DNA of 64,000 nt from Nocardioides litoris (lineage in GTDB: Bacteria > Actinomycetota > Actinomycetes > Propionibacteriales > Nocardioidaceae): the NCBI RefSeq assembly GCF_006346315.1, contig NZ_VDMR01000002.1, positions 620,001 through 684,000 of the forward strand, written 5' to 3'. Of this stretch, positions 62,279-64,000 are shown piece after piece. The number at the start of each line of letters is the position of its first letter. Positions within the stretch are counted from its first letter, which is position 1. A program made the position numbers and the translations under genes. Under the pieces are notes generated by a model. That model saw only the letters and a program-made list of their open reading frames with translations, searched no databases and was not told where the DNA came from.

Positions 62279-62860
62279 GACCTGCCTCCTCGCCCTCGCC
62301 CGGGGCATCCCGTCGAATGAGGGTAAGGAGGACGGCCGAGGGTTGAGGACCGTTCGAGCAAACCGGGGGAGGGGGTCGGCCGCGGTCCCATTTGCGGTGG
62401 AATGACGCACGTCGATAGTGCGGCGCTTGCAGCGACGCGTCCGGGCCCGATCACAGACGGCAGCCGCGGTCCGCAGGGCGACGAACACCAAACACGGGTC
62501 GAGCATCCAGGTTGCCGGCAGGCCAGCTGTCCAACTTATCGCCCTGCCCCTTCACTCGCTTCGAGTCGGCTCCAGGCAGAGCTCCAGGACAGCGGACTTC
62601 GTCGACCCGACGCCGCTGCCGCGGTCCGTGAGCGCCTTTCGAGAGATCTCCTGCCCCCTGAGGAAGTCGCGAGAGCAGCCGCCGAGGTGCTCTAAAGCGA
62701 CGCGCTGACGGCGATCTTCGAGCGGGTTGACAAGCTCCGAGCCCGCCACGCGTCTCGTAACTGACTTCTCAGGTCGAGACACACTTCTCCGGTTACGAGG
62801 ACCAGGCCCATTGCTCTACGAGAATGAGCGGATCGTGGACACCCGCTGAGGAGATGGTTG
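62279..62860. other. AT-richer gap without a convincing gene
   Basis: GC content falls here relative to the rest of the window. Several overlapping short open frames exist. The best, plus strand 62402-62695 (97 codons), has a helical-looking end (RLQAELQDSGLRRPDAAAAV) but no ribosome site or -10 box and an unprotein-like first half. It may be the remnant of a small gene. The promoter of the downstream DUF3644 gene should lie in the last 150 bases. Confidence 0.4.
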
Positions 62861-63967
62861 ATGGCACCGAGGCCGCAGTGGCACCACACGATGCAGGAGG
62901 CGAGACGTCAGGCGTGCTTGGCGATCGACTTCTACAACCGTCCCGGTGACCGGAGGAGCTACCTCGACTTCGTCGTCCACATGCATCTTGCATGGCAAAA
63001 CCTTCTTCACGCAGACCGGATACGCCGTCACGAGCCGATCTTCTTCCGTGAGAAGAACGGGCGCTACGTGCGGAACCCGGACGGCACCCGGAAGACTTGG
63101 GATCTTTCGGAGTGCTTGAAACGGGAGTTCTCCGATGCCGACCCAACGCGGGAGAACATCACCTTTTTCATCGGGCTCCGCAACAAGATCGAGCACCGCT
63201 TCCAGGATGCCTTCATGGCGACCACCGGACCGCATGCCCACGCCTACGTCATCAACTTCGAGGCGGAGTTAATAAAGCGGTTCGGAAAGACGTACAGCCT
63301 GGCGGACGAGCTCCGGTTCCCGGTGTTCGTCCAGGCTCTGACGCCCGAGGGCGTGGAGGTCCACGCGAAGGCACGCAAGAAGCTTCCGCAAGCTGCCAGG
63401 AACTACATCAGCAAATTCGAAGCCGACCTCGACCCCGCGGTGGCTGGATCCGAGAAGTTCGCCTATCGGGTGCTGCTGACGCCGATCAAGGGCCCCAAGA
63501 CCGAGGCCGACATGGCGGTCACGTTCGTCAGCCAGAGCGACCTGACCGAAGAGGAGCTCGAGGAGCTGAAGAAGGCGGGCAAGGCGGGCACGGTGTTCGT
63601 GAACGAGAAACAGCGGGAGGTCGGGCTGCTCGACAAGATGTTGCCAAAGGCGGCCGCTCAAGCTGTCGAGGACCAGATTCCCTTCGAGTTCAGAACTAAC
63701 CACTTCGCACGTACCTGGAAGAAACTCAAGGTCCGTCCTGACGGCAAGAGCAACCACCCGGAGAAGACGGTGGCGCATTACTGCGTTTACGTCGAGGCGA
63801 TCAAGCAGCACGTGTACACCCCGGCGTACGTGCAAAAGCTCGTGGAGCTTCTCGCAACAGAGGACGGTTTCAGGGAGACGGTGGGTTCGGCTCCCCGGCG
63901 GAAGGTCACGAAGTTGGCTACCGCGAAGAAGGCCCCGCCCGCGGCAGGGGCGTCGTCGTCCGCCTGA
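62861..63967 (+). CDS. DUF3644 protein with HEPN-type RNxxxH motif
   Basis: A 368-residue protein. The N-terminal helical domain has LDFVVHMHLAWQNLLHA (about 36-52) and FFIGLRNKIEHRF, in which Arg107-Asn108-xxx-His112 is the HEPN ribonuclease signature. The middle and end match DUF3644 (HEPN-like proteins often seen in defence islands), including AHYCVYVEAIKQHVYTPAYV (cited in part, about 303). A Lys/Ala-rich tail may bind nucleic acid. ATG 62861 has GAGGAG seven bases upstream and is preferred to TTG 62858. Codon use is less G/C-biased than in the core genes (aat, aaa, tta-like codons appear), a sign of recent acquisition. Confidence 0.78.
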   Translation: MAPRPQWHHTMQEARRQACLAIDFYNRPGDRRSYLDFVVHMHLAWQNLLHADRIRRHEPIFFREKNGRYVRNPDGTRKTWDLSECLKREFSDADPTRENITFFIGLRNKIEHRFQDAFMATTGPHAHAYVINFEAELIKRFGKTYSLADELRFPVFVQALTPEGVEVHAKARKKLPQAARNYISKFEADLDPAVAGSEKFAYRVLLTPIKGPKTEADMAVTFVSQSDLTEEELEELKKAGKAGTVFVNEKQREVGLLDKMLPKAAAQAVEDQIPFEFRTNHFARTWKKLKVRPDGKSNHPEKTVAHYCVYVEAIKQHVYTPAYVQKLVELLATEDGFRETVGSAPRRKVTKLATAKKAPPAAGASSSA

Positions 63968-64000
63968 GTCGACTCGTCCTGGTCGCTCGGCCAGGGGCTG

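Noticed and set aside
62402-62695. A possible 97-residue protein before the DUF3644 gene
   Set aside because: No ribosome site or -10 box, and the first half is not protein-like; kept only as a possible remnant in the gap description.

Overview
The window is a contiguous piece of a high-GC actinobacterial chromosome. Gene content and the topA–tmk–holB, hppA, bldG-like and Flp/Tad pilus neighbourhood point to Nocardioidaceae (Nocardioides-like) or a close relative. Evidence includes very strong G/C third-codon bias, many GTG starts, DUF2510 proteins, mycobacterial/streptomycete-type gene order (HAD–ssd–tadA–tadB–tadC–DUF4244–tadE, helicase, STAS, HppA, TopA, Tmk, HolB) and many starts lying 6-8 bases after a TANNNT box (leaderless transcription). 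This assignment is inference; no database was searched.

Layout. 1-3.3 kb: envelope proteins with an N-terminal DUF2510 motif, Gln/Gly-rich linker and one membrane helix, flanking a zinc-ribbon metallopeptidase. 3.3-5.9 kb: glutathionyl-hydroquinone-reductase-like transferase, CDF metal exporter, SRPBCC protein, and a palindromic repeat pair. 6.0-9.8 kb: an E1alpha-E1beta-E2 2-oxoacid dehydrogenase operon with a CRP-like site in front and a strong terminator behind. 9.8-14.9 kb: Ser/Thr kinase, fused carboxyltransferase, hypothetical, OsmC, epimerase. 15.0-17.6 kb: DUF559 protein, uroporphyrinogen-III synthase and sirohydrochlorin chelatase-like protein. 17.5-22 kb: DUF485-type small subunit and solute:sodium symporter, a PemK/MazF-like protein, and a LytS/LytTR two-component pair. 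22-27.4 kb: methyltransferase, degenerate Fic protein, a WXG-containing lipase-like operon, a lipoprotein and a HAD phosphatase. 27.6-32.5 kb: the Flp/Tad pilus locus, mostly linked by GTGA overlaps. 32.5-46.6 kb: NmrA reductase/TetR pair, DUF1998 helicase, STAS regulator, H+-pyrophosphatase, secreted Ig-like protein, methyltransferase, cyclase, DUF2510 protein, topoisomerase I. 46.6-50.8 kb: DUF805 protein, thymidylate kinase, DNA polymerase III delta prime, TAP-like exopeptidase. 50.9-54 kb: VWA-DUF58-MoxR operon. 54-59.5 kb: glycosyltransferase pseudogene, LysR regulator, small Zn-ribbon protein, DUF1501/DUF1800 export pair.

At 59.6 kb a tRNA-Thr(CGT) marks the start of what looks like an accessory region: a translationally coupled pair of Gly/Ala-rich putative membrane proteins (one with a possible PD-(D/E)XK-like N-terminus), a poorly coding AT-richer stretch, and a DUF3644-type protein with an RNxxxH HEPN motif. 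This is the best place in the window to look for an undescribed defence or stress system. Other non-gene structure includes three families of palindromic intergenic elements (two of the three between convergent genes) and a 16-base motif shared exactly by the upstream regions of the pilus assembly operon and the pilin gene.
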